Virus record (IMG/VR): IMGVR_UViG_3300025133_000345
Coordinates: 1 to 35,340 of that record
Direction: 5' to 3' (one strand)
Length of the DNA stretch: 35,340 nt
Source of the DNA: a virus
Part shown: positions 6,714 through 14,904 of the stretch, in pieces
How the letters are laid out: each line of letters starts with the position of its first letter
How positions within the stretch are numbered: the first letter of the stretch is position 1
The notes under the pieces: model-generated
What the model saw: the letters and a program-made list of their open reading frames with translations, nothing else
Database searches by the model: none
What the model was told of the DNA's origin: nothing
Position numbers and translations under genes: made by a program

Positions 6714-7574
6714 ATGGCAGACACAATGATGAAATTATGGGCACCCGTTACAAAGGATGCAAATGGTGATTTCGTCGCAATTCTTTCTGATACCTCAATG
6801 GATCGTGACGGAGAGTTCATGAGTAAAGAGCTTCTTAACGATTGGGCTTCAAATAATACCTTGAAGGCTTTGGCTAACCACGACAATTCAATGCAAAGTT
6901 GGGTTGGTGGTTGGACAGATTTGAGAACGGTTTCAAAAGGAGATAACACAGCATTAGTTGGTAAGCCTTGGTTTTTTAGTAAAGATGCAAACCCTTTAGC
7001 ACATCAAGTAAAGTTACAAGCTGAAGAAGCGTTATCAAAAGGAGAAAACCCTGGCATTTCTATTGGTGCTATTCCAGTTAAATCAATCCAGAAAGATATT
7101 GATGGAACACAACACACCGTGTACACCAAAGCAGAACTTTTGGAAGCAACATGGGTACCTATACAATCTAACCGCAATGCGACTTTTGGTCATATTGCAA
7201 AAAAGTTTAGTTTGGATATTACAAAATCGTTGGAGGACAACAAAATGACTGAAGAACAAATAAAAAAACAAGAAGAATCTTCAGAAGAAGTGGCACCTTC
7301 ACCAGCTCCTGAAGCAGAAGCAGCACCAGCTGCACCTGTAGAAGAAGCGAAAGAAGAAGTCTCATCTGAAGAAAAAAAAGAAGCTTCAAAATTAGTTGAG
7401 TTAGAAAAAGCTTTGAAAGCAACTCAAAAAGAACTGGCTGAAATGAAAACCAAAGCAGTTCTTAGTGCTACTGTTGAAGGGCCTAGCGCTCACAAGGAAG
7501 CAGTTGAGAAAGCAACAGAAGTAGAACCTACCTTTTTAGGACTAATGAAAATGAAGTATGGAGGAATAAATTAA
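6714..7574 (+). CDS. Prohead protease with C-terminal scaffold region
   Basis: A 286-residue protein. Residues 1 to about 170 fit an HK97/S78-type prohead serine protease: strand-rich start, ANHD with the candidate catalytic His near residue 61, and GISIGA with the candidate nucleophile Ser near residue 115. Residues about 175-286 are a Glu/Ala/Pro-rich segment followed by a coiled coil (LVELEKALKATQKELAEMK), typical of a scaffold. It directly precedes the major capsid gene. An in-frame internal start at 7245 would make the scaffold alone. The enzyme would cleave scaffold and capsid N-termini during maturation. Confidence 0.82.
   Translation: MADTMMKLWAPVTKDANGDFVAILSDTSMDRDGEFMSKELLNDWASNNTLKALANHDNSMQSWVGGWTDLRTVSKGDNTALVGKPWFFSKDANPLAHQVKLQAEEALSKGENPGISIGAIPVKSIQKDIDGTQHTVYTKAELLEATWVPIQSNRNATFGHIAKKFSLDITKSLEDNKMTEEQIKKQEESSEEVAPSPAPEAEAAPAAPVEEAKEEVSSEEKKEASKLVELEKALKATQKELAEMKTKAVLSATVEGPSAHKEAVEKATEVEPTFLGLMKMKYGGIN
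7245..7574 (+). CDS. Nested scaffold protein (internal start)
   Basis: The in-frame ATG 7245 lies eight bases after a perfect GGAGG (7232-7236) at the boundary between protease and scaffold. It would give a 109-residue protein starting MTEEQIKKQEESSEE that contains only the acidic coiled-coil region. Lambda makes its scaffold Nu3 from inside gene C in the same way. GGAGG could occur by chance, but its spacing and position at the domain boundary are persuasive. Confidence 0.65.
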   Translation: MTEEQIKKQEESSEEVAPSPAPEAEAAPAAPVEEAKEEVSSEEKKEASKLVELEKALKATQKELAEMKTKAVLSATVEGPSAHKEAVEKATEVEPTFLGLMKMKYGGIN

Positions 7575-7575
7575 A

Positions 7576-8637
7576 ATGGCATTTGGATCAAACGGATTAA
7601 GTAATGTTGGTGCAAGTCACGCATTTGACCAAGTATTTGGTAAATGCGGTGTAAGTGAAGACGAGCTTTACTACTCCCCTATGCAAGGGATTGATAAAAG
7701 AGTAGAAATGGCTAAAACTTACAAAGAAAGCATCAAAAAAGCACCTACCTTTGGGCACACCACTGGTGGAACAGTAACAGCTTACGGATTAATGCCTAGC
7801 TTTTTCGACCCGAGCATCGTGGATAGAACAGTTAGACAAACACCTTTAGTAAGATTATTACCAAGAAAAGCAGTAAGAGGAAGAAGTTATGTATATAACG
7901 CTTTAACTGCAAAAGCAGTACCAACCAACGGAACAGCAGGAAGCGGGTTCAAAGCGGACGACGCAGCACTTGCAGAAGATGTTGACACTTATACTGCAAC
8001 AAGCACAACCATGAAGTTTGCTTATGTTGTAGGAAGAGTAACCGGCCCGGCTTTAGCATCTGGTGAAGGATTCTTAAACCTATTACAGCAAGACATTGTG
8101 GTAAAAACTGCAGCAATGAATGAGATTTTAGAAAACGAAATCGTTAACGGCGCAGTAGCAACCAGTGCACTAGGTTTTGACGGTTTACGAACTGCAATCT
8201 CAACTAACTCAACCGCAGCAGCAGGAGCAGCAATCACTCTTGACGATATTAGAACTGATATGAACACTGTATTTGAAGCTAATGGAATGGTAGATTTAGT
8301 TGTAACTGACGGTAGTACTTTTAACACTATCAAAGGATTATTAATGGACTTCCAAAGGAATGTTGAAAGACCAAGCGCAGAAATGAGTTTTGGTATTCCA
8401 GACGCATTCACTTTTGACGGTGCATTATTTATCAAGGATAGATTCATGCCTACAGGAGCAGCATCAAGAGAAATCTTATACTTAGATTTAAGATACATCT
8501 TCTTAGCAGTATTACAAGATACAACTTTTGAAGAATTAGCTAAAACCAACGACAGCCAAAAATACATGTTAAAATGGTACGGAAGTTTAATCGTTACCGC
8601 TGAAGCATTAATGGCTAAAAGAACTGGTCTAGCATAG
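7576..8637 (+). CDS. Major capsid protein, HK97-type fold
   Basis: A 353-residue protein immediately after the protease-scaffold gene, with GGAGG 11 bases before its ATG. Length, position and composition (Ala/Thr/Gly-rich, low Lys, few Cys) fit an HK97-fold capsid protein. The end of the protein (YMLKWYGSLIVTAEALMAKR) resembles the closing strand and helix of such proteins. The first 70 or so residues could be a cleaved delta region. The fold is inferred from context. Confidence 0.8.
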   Translation: MAFGSNGLSNVGASHAFDQVFGKCGVSEDELYYSPMQGIDKRVEMAKTYKESIKKAPTFGHTTGGTVTAYGLMPSFFDPSIVDRTVRQTPLVRLLPRKAVRGRSYVYNALTAKAVPTNGTAGSGFKADDAALAEDVDTYTATSTTMKFAYVVGRVTGPALASGEGFLNLLQQDIVVKTAAMNEILENEIVNGAVATSALGFDGLRTAISTNSTAAAGAAITLDDIRTDMNTVFEANGMVDLVVTDGSTFNTIKGLLMDFQRNVERPSAEMSFGIPDAFTFDGALFIKDRFMPTGAASREILYLDLRYIFLAVLQDTTFEELAKTNDSQKYMLKWYGSLIVTAEALMAKRTGLA

Positions 8638-8650
8638 GAGGATATGGAAA

Positions 8651-8926
8651 ATGGCAGCAATACTATTATCAGCATGTACAGTAACTGTAGACGCAGCTTT
8701 AGCAGGATATAACGTTCACAAGATCGTTACACCGGCTACCGCTGATGACGGAGATACTATCGACATTAGTTCAATTTTGGACGCAACACAAATTGTAGCA
8801 GCATCTTGTCAAGCAGCAACTGACGGGTGGTTACCTGTAGCAGCGATCACCACTGCAGGCGTATTAACCATTCCTGGTTCAACTGATAACGAAGCAAGAA
8901 CAATTTATGTACAAGGAAGAATTTAG
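8651..8926 (+). CDS. Probable head decoration protein
   Basis: A 91-residue, strand-rich protein (Ala, Thr, Val, Asp) directly after the capsid gene with AGGAGG before its ATG. Size and position match capsid-stabilising decoration proteins. The start MAAILLSACTVTVDAA resembles a signal peptide superficially but lacks a basic N-region, and the context makes a virion protein more likely. No family motif is recognised. Confidence 0.6.
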   Translation: MAAILLSACTVTVDAALAGYNVHKIVTPATADDGDTIDISSILDATQIVAASCQAATDGWLPVAAITTAGVLTIPGSTDNEARTIYVQGRI

Positions 8927-8928
8927 GT

Positions 8929-8950
8929 TCTTCTCTTTTTTTTTATTTTT
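8929..8950 (+). terminator. T-tract, partial terminator
   Basis: Right after the decoration gene stop the sequence is pyrimidine-rich with a run of nine T. T-runs end archaeal transcripts, so this could lower expression of the downstream fibre genes relative to capsid. No hairpin is visible. Confidence 0.4.
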
Positions 8951-8978
8951 AAAATTTTAATCTTGGAGGATAAACAGA

Positions 8979-9443
8979 ATGGTAAACACACATTACGGTC
9001 AAAATTGGATGCAAGACGGAAAAGCAGTTACTATTGATGCAGATTTAACCTTAGCTGGCGCAAACACTCACAGTGGTGCGTTAACAGTAAGCGGGGCATT
9101 AACTGCAAGTGCAGCAACTACCACATCAGGTCAATTAAATGTGGGTGATTTACTTGTAGTTAGTCAAACAGCTCAAACACTTTCAGGTGCAGGAGCGGTA
9201 GACATCACTAGTACAATTACACATGTAGTAACAACAGGCACTGACGCATTAACTTTAGCAGATGGTGCAGAAGGTCAAATTAAAATTATTGTTATGAAAA
9301 CAGACGGTGGGGATGGAACATTAACACCAAGTAATCTTGGTAACGGTTCAACAATCACCTTTGACGATGTAGGGGATAGCGCATTGTTAGTATTTACTAA
9401 CGCGTCATGGCACATGTTCGGTGGAACCGCAACTTTAGCTTAG
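8979..9443 (+). CDS. Virion surface or fibre protein
   Basis: A 154-residue protein built of short Thr/Ser/Ala/Gly strands (LTLAGANTHSGALTVSGALT) typical of phage fibre and beta-helix surface proteins. A C-terminal domain containing GQIKIIVMKTDGGDGTLTPS resembles the end of the 372-residue fibre protein at 10991. GGAGG lies 12 bases before the ATG. It probably sits on the head or tail surface; the exact place is unknown. Confidence 0.6.
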   Translation: MVNTHYGQNWMQDGKAVTIDADLTLAGANTHSGALTVSGALTASAATTTSGQLNVGDLLVVSQTAQTLSGAGAVDITSTITHVVTTGTDALTLADGAEGQIKIIVMKTDGGDGTLTPSNLGNGSTITFDDVGDSALLVFTNASWHMFGGTATLA

Positions 9444-9450
9444 GTTTAAG

Positions 9451-9561
9451 ATGGCGGTAGCAAAACCAAACAAAAAGACTAACACTGGTTGGAAAGCATC
9501 AAAGAAAAAAACAACCAAACGTAAGTCTGTGAAGAGTAAATCAACAAAAAGGAAGGAGTAA
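9451..9561 (+). CDS. Very basic small peptide
   Basis: A 36-residue peptide (MAVAKPNKKTNTGWKASKKK, then more Lys/Ser/Thr/Arg) with about 17 Lys/Arg and no acidic residue until the last. It lies in the virion-gene cluster with seven bases between it and the previous stop. The composition resembles protamine-like or histone-tail-like DNA-condensing peptides. A packaged DNA-binding peptide is possible, but composition is the only evidence. Confidence 0.5.
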   Translation: MAVAKPNKKTNTGWKASKKKTTKRKSVKSKSTKRKE

Positions 9562-9568
9562 TCCTTCC
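9551..9568 (+). other. Short hairpin at the end of the basic peptide gene
   Basis: GGAAGGA pairs with TCCTTCC around GTAA, which contains most of the peptide's stop codon. An AT-rich stretch follows. It may be a weak terminator or an RNA-stability element between virion genes. Confidence 0.5.
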
Positions 9569-9593
9569 AATTTATATTTATAGGTGAAATAAG

Positions 9594-9830
9594 ATGGCTA
9601 TACCATTAGTAAGAACAACTGGCGAGAATATTGCTGGCCCAACAATCCTTAAAGTTGACGACACAGGGACAGTAACATATCTTGGCACAGCGAAACCAGG
9701 GACTGCAACAAGTGCAGCTTCATGGAGAGTGAAAAAAGTAACTAACGCTTCAGGCGACATAGTTTGGGCAGACGGAGATGATTCATACGACAACGTATGG
9801 GATGACAGAGCAAGTTTAAGTTATAGTTAG
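9594..9830 (+). CDS. Small virion-cluster protein, unknown
   Basis: A 78-residue protein rich in Thr, Asp, Trp and Val (GPTILKVDDTGTVTYLGTAK), with a strand-turn pattern like short fibre or spike subunits. It sits in a run of fibre-like genes and ends two bases before the next start. I recognise no family. Confidence 0.55.
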   Translation: MAIPLVRTTGENIAGPTILKVDDTGTVTYLGTAKPGTATSAASWRVKKVTNASGDIVWADGDDSYDNVWDDRASLSYS

Positions 9831-9832
9831 AA

Positions 9833-10786
9833 ATGGCAGGCATAATTAAGAAGTATTACGAGGACAAAGACATCATTGTAAGCAGCGCAGCGATCCCTGC
9901 AGCTTCAACAGATTTAACCGACACTGCAGATATAACTTATAACGCAGACACAGACGTATCCGGGAACGGTTGGGTGCTTGACGAAGACACACTTGTCTCA
10001 GATTCAGCAACCAAACTGGCGACTCAGCAATCAATCAAAGCTTATGTTGACGCTAACGCAGGAGGATTAGATTCAGACGGAGTGTTTATGAGTATTTATA
10101 ACAACACTGGCGCACTAATACCTGGAAGAGACACTACTGCTCCCAACCAGATAGGCATTCTTTCTGGGAGCACAGTCCAAGACACTTCTGGGTCAACAGT
10201 CCACGCCGACGAATTGGGACACTATTTCCAGCATAATAGTACCACCACAACTGGGAACGATTGTTTTATTTCAACAAATAGTGCTTTGTATCCTATTGCG
10301 AGAATGGACACAGCACCTTTGCTTATCGGGGCGATAAAATTGTTAACTTTAACTGACGTTAGGTTCTTTTTTGGTTTTAGTGAACCTTCTGCCGCAAGCG
10401 GGTTAGACAACGCAGACATTATCCCTAAAAAAGCGTTCGGCATCCAATTTAGTAGTAACCGTGGAGACACAAAATTCCAAGCAATTGAGAGTAACGGCTC
10501 AACACAGGACAACAACGAGATTGACCACACTGCCCAAGCCGATAAATATTATTATTTTATCGTGGACGTCCAAACCGGTGGGACAAGCGTCAAGGTGTCA
10601 ATCATTGACGAGGATGGAGCGCAGCTGGGTTCCACTCAAACATTGAACACCAAAATCCCAGCGAGTACAGACACTCTTATTTTCACAATAATGAGTGAAA
10701 ATTTGAACGCCAGCAATGTTGGTCACAAGATATATTTTATTTCTTGTACAAACAGGATTAATAGGGTGACAACACTCCCTTCATAA
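9833..10786 (+). CDS. Fibre-like virion protein 1
   Basis: A 317-residue protein. The N-terminus MAGIIKKYYEDKDIIVSSAA shares a KYYED-x2-I-x-V motif with the fibre at 10991, suggesting a common attachment segment. Residues about 45-75 contain SDSATKLATQQSIKAYVDAN, a motif common in phage tail fibres. The C-terminal 200 residues are strand-rich and look like a lectin-type jelly-roll (GNDCFISTNSALYPI; KYYYFIVDVQTGGTSVKVSI). It probably contacts the host surface. Ligand unknown. Confidence 0.65.
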   Translation: MAGIIKKYYEDKDIIVSSAAIPAASTDLTDTADITYNADTDVSGNGWVLDEDTLVSDSATKLATQQSIKAYVDANAGGLDSDGVFMSIYNNTGALIPGRDTTAPNQIGILSGSTVQDTSGSTVHADELGHYFQHNSTTTTGNDCFISTNSALYPIARMDTAPLLIGAIKLLTLTDVRFFFGFSEPSAASGLDNADIIPKKAFGIQFSSNRGDTKFQAIESNGSTQDNNEIDHTAQADKYYYFIVDVQTGGTSVKVSIIDEDGAQLGSTQTLNTKIPASTDTLIFTIMSENLNASNVGHKIYFISCTNRINRVTTLPS

Positions 10787-10790
10787 GAAA

Positions 10791-10997
10791 ATGGAAGACA
10801 TAACTATAAAATTTATTAAAATAACCCCTGAACGTCTTAACGAACTTGTTAAGGTGGTATCTAGGGTGATTGACGGTGTTGCCAAATCTCATTTACAGGA
10901 GGAAGTGGTACTACATTGTAAAAAAAGCCTTACTGCCCAGGAAAAACAAGACTTACTTGGCATAATCGAAAAACGAGGATATAGTGTAATATGGTAG
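10791..10997 (+). CDS. Small unknown protein between fibre genes
   Basis: A 68-residue protein, mixed helix and strand (ERLNELVKVVSRVIDGVAKS; AQEKQDLLGIIEKRGYSVIW). It overlaps the next fibre gene by seven bases. It has no signal or membrane segment. A fibre-assembly helper is a reasonable guess from position only. Confidence 0.55.
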   Translation: MEDITIKFIKITPERLNELVKVVSRVIDGVAKSHLQEEVVLHCKKSLTAQEKQDLLGIIEKRGYSVIW

Positions 10998-12109
10998 AGA
11001 AACTAATAAAATATTATGAAGACCCAAACATTTTGGTGACAGCTTTAAGTTTGGGCGGCGGCTACACTTTCACCAGTGATAACACTTACAATGACGACGT
11101 TGACATTTTCCTTGGTACAGACTCTGACGCTTCTTTGGTATGGGTGACAACAGGCGCAGGAGCGACCACTGAAGGTTTATGGGTTGGCGTACCTACTGCA
11201 AGCCAAGCATTATATTTTGGTCAGGAAGAAGATAAAGGTTACGACTTTTTAGGCCTGGCAGCTGGTGGAGCATTATCCGGTCCAACCATTTTCATGTTCT
11301 CTGGTGACCAAGTTAAGAACGAACACGCAAGGTACGCAGTTGAAGGATCTGTGCGCAGGTTCGCTTTCACTACATCTAACGGGAACCATTTAGACGGAAC
11401 AGCTACCTCAGATGCAGGAGTTAACATGGATTTCACAGGAGGTAACGGTGGAACAGACGGTGCAGGTGGTGATGGTGCAAGGTTACGTTTTACTGCTGGT
11501 GACGGTGGTGGAACAGCGGGTAATGGGGGGGAAGTCTCTTTTTCTACTGGAGAAGGTTCAGGGTCCGGGTTACCAGGTAAACTTAGTTTTACTCAAGGCG
11601 CAACTGTACGTTTAGAAAACTCTACAGACGGCACTATTAATTGGGTCATGGACGACAACCTTGCTAATGCGTATATAATTAAGGAGGGGAATAACGAATA
11701 TTTCCACATCACAACCACTGACGCTAGCGAGATAATGTATTTTGGGAACACTACCACTAACCCAGACTTCGAGTTTAGAGGTACAGGCTCTGTCACTTTT
11801 GGCGGGAGAATTTTAGGAAAAAAAGGTAGCGATGTAGCTAGTGCAACAGATATGACTCTTGGCGATGGTAACTTTTTCGATATTACTGGGACAACCCAGA
11901 TTGACACAATTGTCGCAACCGATTGGACTGCTGGTTCAATTATTACTTTACAATTTGACGGTTCTGTAACTGTTAAACATAACACTGCGGGTACCGGAGC
12001 ATCAATGTTATTGTCCGGTGCAGGAGATTTTAGTGCGACCGCAGATGACACTTTAACTTTAATATATGATGGGGTTACATGGAGAGAGATAGCGAGAACA
12101 GTTATTTAG
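10991..12109 (+). CDS. Fibre-like virion protein 2 with Gly-rich middle
   Basis: A 372-residue protein. The N-terminal LIKYYEDPNILVTA matches the N-terminal motif of the 9833 protein. The middle (about 150-210) is a Gly-rich repeat region (GGNGGTDGAGGDGARLRFTA) that may form a rigid Gly-rich rod or PGII-like bundle. The C-terminal 100 residues (TQIDTIVATDWTAGSIITLQ) form a strand-rich domain also suggested in the 8979 protein. Both fibres may use the same docking site. Confidence 0.65.
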   Translation: MVEKLIKYYEDPNILVTALSLGGGYTFTSDNTYNDDVDIFLGTDSDASLVWVTTGAGATTEGLWVGVPTASQALYFGQEEDKGYDFLGLAAGGALSGPTIFMFSGDQVKNEHARYAVEGSVRRFAFTTSNGNHLDGTATSDAGVNMDFTGGNGGTDGAGGDGARLRFTAGDGGGTAGNGGEVSFSTGEGSGSGLPGKLSFTQGATVRLENSTDGTINWVMDDNLANAYIIKEGNNEYFHITTTDASEIMYFGNTTTNPDFEFRGTGSVTFGGRILGKKGSDVASATDMTLGDGNFFDITGTTQIDTIVATDWTAGSIITLQFDGSVTVKHNTAGTGASMLLSGAGDFSATADDTLTLIYDGVTWREIARTVI

Positions 12110-12120
12110 GAGGATTAAGA

Positions 12121-12408
12121 ATGATAGATACTAAACAAATTAAAAGATTATTACTTGAAGGGGTAGCCCACATCAAAAAGGAAGGAGACAAATATTGTGT
12201 TTGTTCTGTTGACGATAAAGGAGAATGTTTAAACGTGGAACTTTCCAAGATTGACTCTTTCAGTGTACTTATATTAAAAAAAGAGTTTGAAGCTACAAAA
12301 AAGGTAGCAGAATTTAATTGTAGCGATGAAGGAGTTACACAATTCAAAACTGAACAAGGGACATTAAAGGACAAAGCGGCAAAAGCTTTATCTTTAATTG
12401 AGGAATAA
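12121..12408 (+). CDS. Unknown protein in the fibre cluster
   Basis: A 95-residue protein starting MIDTKQIKRLLLEGVAHIKK. I chose ATG 12121 because AGGAGG lies eight bases upstream. The N-terminal half is helix then strands, and the C-terminus is helical. The last codon overlaps the next start (TAATG). Function unknown. Confidence 0.6.
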   Translation: MIDTKQIKRLLLEGVAHIKKEGDKYCVCSVDDKGECLNVELSKIDSFSVLILKKEFEATKKVAEFNCSDEGVTQFKTEQGTLKDKAAKALSLIEE

Positions 12409-12686
12409 TGGTAACACAACGTGAACGATTAGCAATACTTGAAACAAAGCTTGAATCTATTGATAGGCGGTTAGAAAATTTACACGAAGATTTTAAAGCG
12501 CACAACGATATGGAACACGAGCACCTTGACAGGGCTAACGAGCGATTATTACATATTGAGAAAACTTTGGTCAGGTTAGAGACAAGCCACAAAGTGGTTA
12601 ACACTCAGGGTTTAGGTTCAGTTATAGGTGGTATATTTGCTATAATGTTCACATACTTTAAAGGAAAATTAGGAGGCATATTTTAA
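12408..12686 (+). CDS. Coiled-coil membrane-anchored protein (XhlA-like layout)
   Basis: A 92-residue protein with a long heptad-patterned helix (residues 1-65: RLAILETKLESIDRRLENLH) and a C-terminal membrane segment (VIGGIFAIMFTYF). This is the layout of phage XhlA/hemolysin-type proteins, which act with holins at the membrane. In an archaeal virus it could aid lysis or be a virion membrane-contact protein. It lies one gene before the connector, not beside recognised lysis genes, so the role is open. Confidence 0.6.
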   Translation: MVTQRERLAILETKLESIDRRLENLHEDFKAHNDMEHEHLDRANERLLHIEKTLVRLETSHKVVNTQGLGSVIGGIFAIMFTYFKGKLGGIF

Positions 12687-14012
12687 ATGGCATACGCAAC
12701 AACCAAAAAATGGGTAGAAAGAGCGGGGTTAGGTATCCGGATTGTTGACGAGAATGTAGGTACAGGGGACAATTCTGAAACAGATTTTGATTTGGACAAA
12801 ACTAATATCTTTGCCTCCACTTACACTTTATCACATGCAGCTTCAGGATCAAACACATTTACAACTTTAACAGAAACAACGCATTACACTTTAGATAAAG
12901 AAAGTGGCAGGATTGTTTTGACTGCGGGCGGAGTAACAGAAGTAGGGACAGACATAATTTATGCAACTTATTGGTACACAGACAATTTTGCAGATGCAGT
13001 GATAAGTGATATGATTGACGCTTCTGATGATGAGATAGAAATTTGGACAGGAAGAAAGTGGGACACACCTTCTGCGGTTACAGAGTATGCAGATGGCAGA
13101 TCTTTATCAAGTTATCCAACAACAGACCGGCCGTTTCAACCCGACTGGGATAGGGAAAATTTCATTGTACTAAAAAACAAAGATGTTACAACTGTTGATA
13201 ATGTTTATTTTCTAGCGGGGCCACAAGAAATCAGCTTGTTCCTTAACTTTGATTCTGGAACTTCTGCTTACACAGACAAAACAACTGCAATTAATTCAAT
13301 CACTGAAAGTCCGTTCAACCTGTTTGATGATGCTCCTGCAACAGGAGACATAATTTATATTGGTATGGCGTTACGTAGTTTAGGATTAGATATAGTTCTA
13401 TCAACAGCAGGTGCAGATAATGGAAGCACAGCAATTGATTGGGAATATTGGAACGGGACTGCTTGGACTGATTTGACTGAAACTGACGTTGATACAGGTG
13501 CTAGTATTTTTACAACTTCAGGGAAGTTTACATGGACTTACCCTTACGGGTGGGAAAAAACAACTGTCAATTCAAGTGAGAGTTTATATTTTATTAGGGG
13601 AACATTAACTGATGATTATGGTACAGACCCAATTGTTTCTACTATGACTTTAAGAGACAGTATTAATACTGTTGTTGAACAAAGGCAGGTTCTCCTTCAA
13701 AACAATACACTCAATTTTATGGGTATTGGCGTACCGAACGGGACATCTAATGTGAGAGTAGATTATAACTATGGCCAAACAACAACACCTTCATATATTG
13801 AAGAATTAAGTATCTTAATGACTGCAGTTAAAGCGTACGTAAACCTTTCAGGTGGATCTTACAATGATGCTACTTCATACACTTTAGGGAGCAAAGCGGT
13901 AACGATTGGTGAAGTTTACGTAAACATACGAGAAGTAATTGATCAGTTCAAGAAACGTATTGATGAAATCCAAAGAATGATAGGGAGAAGGGCAGCAATT
14001 GTCGCAATATAG
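12687..14012 (+). CDS. Large putative head-tail adaptor with inserted beta domains
   Basis: A 441-residue protein in the position of the first connector gene, just before a stopper-like protein. The ends are helical and connector-like (VISDMIDASDDEIEIWTGRK; EELSILMTAVKAYVNLSGGS; VNIREVIDQFKKRIDEIQRM). Between them, about 160-330, is a strand-rich insertion with W-E-Y-W-x-G-x-A-W and FTWTYPYGW, a pattern seen in phage baseplate and tail domains. Standard adaptors are about 100 residues, so this would be an enlarged, perhaps collar-forming, version. The assignment depends on gene order. Confidence 0.55.
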   Translation: MAYATTKKWVERAGLGIRIVDENVGTGDNSETDFDLDKTNIFASTYTLSHAASGSNTFTTLTETTHYTLDKESGRIVLTAGGVTEVGTDIIYATYWYTDNFADAVISDMIDASDDEIEIWTGRKWDTPSAVTEYADGRSLSSYPTTDRPFQPDWDRENFIVLKNKDVTTVDNVYFLAGPQEISLFLNFDSGTSAYTDKTTAINSITESPFNLFDDAPATGDIIYIGMALRSLGLDIVLSTAGADNGSTAIDWEYWNGTAWTDLTETDVDTGASIFTTSGKFTWTYPYGWEKTTVNSSESLYFIRGTLTDDYGTDPIVSTMTLRDSINTVVEQRQVLLQNNTLNFMGIGVPNGTSNVRVDYNYGQTTTPSYIEELSILMTAVKAYVNLSGGSYNDATSYTLGSKAVTIGEVYVNIREVIDQFKKRIDEIQRMIGRRAAIVAI

Positions 14013-14420
14013 ATGGTAAAAACAGTAATAAGTGGTCATGCAAAGATTATCCGTGATTGTGTTAATAGTGCGATGGAGATATTTGGTAGAACTTTAACGC
14101 TCCGGACTGGAACAAGAACACTTGACGCGTTCGGTCAATTAAGTGCGATCACTTCGTCAGATACTACTTTCACAGGAGATTTACAGTTTGGTTTAGATTT
14201 AGACCAGAGGTTCATTTCAACTGGTGTTGTTGAAGTGGGAGAAGCAGTGTTATACCTTTCTGCAACAGCTTTAACTACTCTTCCAATCCCTCAAGACCAG
14301 ATTGTTGATGGGGACAGTGTGTGGGAAATATTAGACCAAATCGAAGCACCAGAATTAGGTGGAGATTCAACATTTTATACTTTCCGATGCAGGAGAAGGA
14401 TAAGTGGCACAGATAATTAA
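14013..14420 (+). CDS. Putative head-closure (stopper) protein
   Basis: A 135-residue protein of mostly strands after an N-terminal helix, one base after the adaptor candidate. The length and the pattern of a strand barrel with VDGDSVWEILDQIEAPELGG fit head-completion proteins of the gp16/FII class that plug the portal after packaging. It overlaps the next gene by 17 bases. Confidence 0.6.
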   Translation: MVKTVISGHAKIIRDCVNSAMEIFGRTLTLRTGTRTLDAFGQLSAITSSDTTFTGDLQFGLDLDQRFISTGVVEVGEAVLYLSATALTTLPIPQDQIVDGDSVWEILDQIEAPELGGDSTFYTFRCRRRISGTDN

Positions 14421-14832
14421 GTACCAAGGTAATTCTTACGAGATAACTAATTGGGACGAGTTTAGTGAGAAATTGTTGACAGCAGTGGGTTTTCAGTTAG
14501 AAAAAGATATCCGTGCAGAGATTGACAAAATGGGACTTGTTGATACTGGTGAGTTGCGTACAGGTTTAAGTTCTTCAGTGAGTAACGGGGAATTAATTAT
14601 TACTAATAGTGCTCCACATGCACTTCATATAGAATATGGTACATTTGATTATTGGGGTCGCTTTGGTCTTGACAAATTTCCTAAAAAACCTTTACCGAAG
14701 AAGAAAAACCTGAAAAAGAAACAAAGAGAAGGTATGCCGAAAGGAATGCAACCTTTTGCACCAATCAGGCGAGTTCTGTTTAACCAAAAAAAGATGGATG
14801 AAGTTATTAAAAATTCTTTGAAGCGGATTTAA
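14404..14832 (+). CDS. HK97 gp10-like tail completion protein
   Basis: A 142-residue protein starting with GTG 14404. The central LVDTGELRTGLSSS followed by APHALHIEYGTFDYWGRFG is the hallmark of the HK97 gp10 family (VDTGxLRxS ... A-x-x-x-EYGT). The tail is Lys-rich (PLPKKKNLKKKQREG). These proteins join the head-completion complex to the tail. It is the last gene before the third late promoter, which overlaps its stop codon. Confidence 0.8.
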   Translation: MAQIIKYQGNSYEITNWDEFSEKLLTAVGFQLEKDIRAEIDKMGLVDTGELRTGLSSSVSNGELIITNSAPHALHIEYGTFDYWGRFGLDKFPKKPLPKKKNLKKKQREGMPKGMQPFAPIRRVLFNQKKMDEVIKNSLKRI

Positions 14833-14851
14833 TATTATTTATAAACCTTAA
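14831..14851 (+). promoter_or_regulatory. Late promoter copy 3
   Basis: Exact third copy of the 21-base late promoter. TATA is centred near 14841, predicting a start near 14867 and a leader of about 38 bases before ATG 14905. It separates head from tail expression. Confidence 0.75.
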
Positions 14852-14863
14852 AATAAATTATTC

Positions 14864-14882
14864 ATTGTTCAAGCGGAACAAT
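14864..14882 (+). promoter_or_regulatory. Leader hairpin of the tail transcript
   Basis: ATTGTTC and GAACAAT form seven base pairs around AAGCG, at or next to the predicted transcript 5' end. It could stabilise the message. It is the second late promoter with a leader hairpin. Confidence 0.5.
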
Positions 14883-14904
14883 TGTAAAACCAAGCGGGTG
14901 TATT

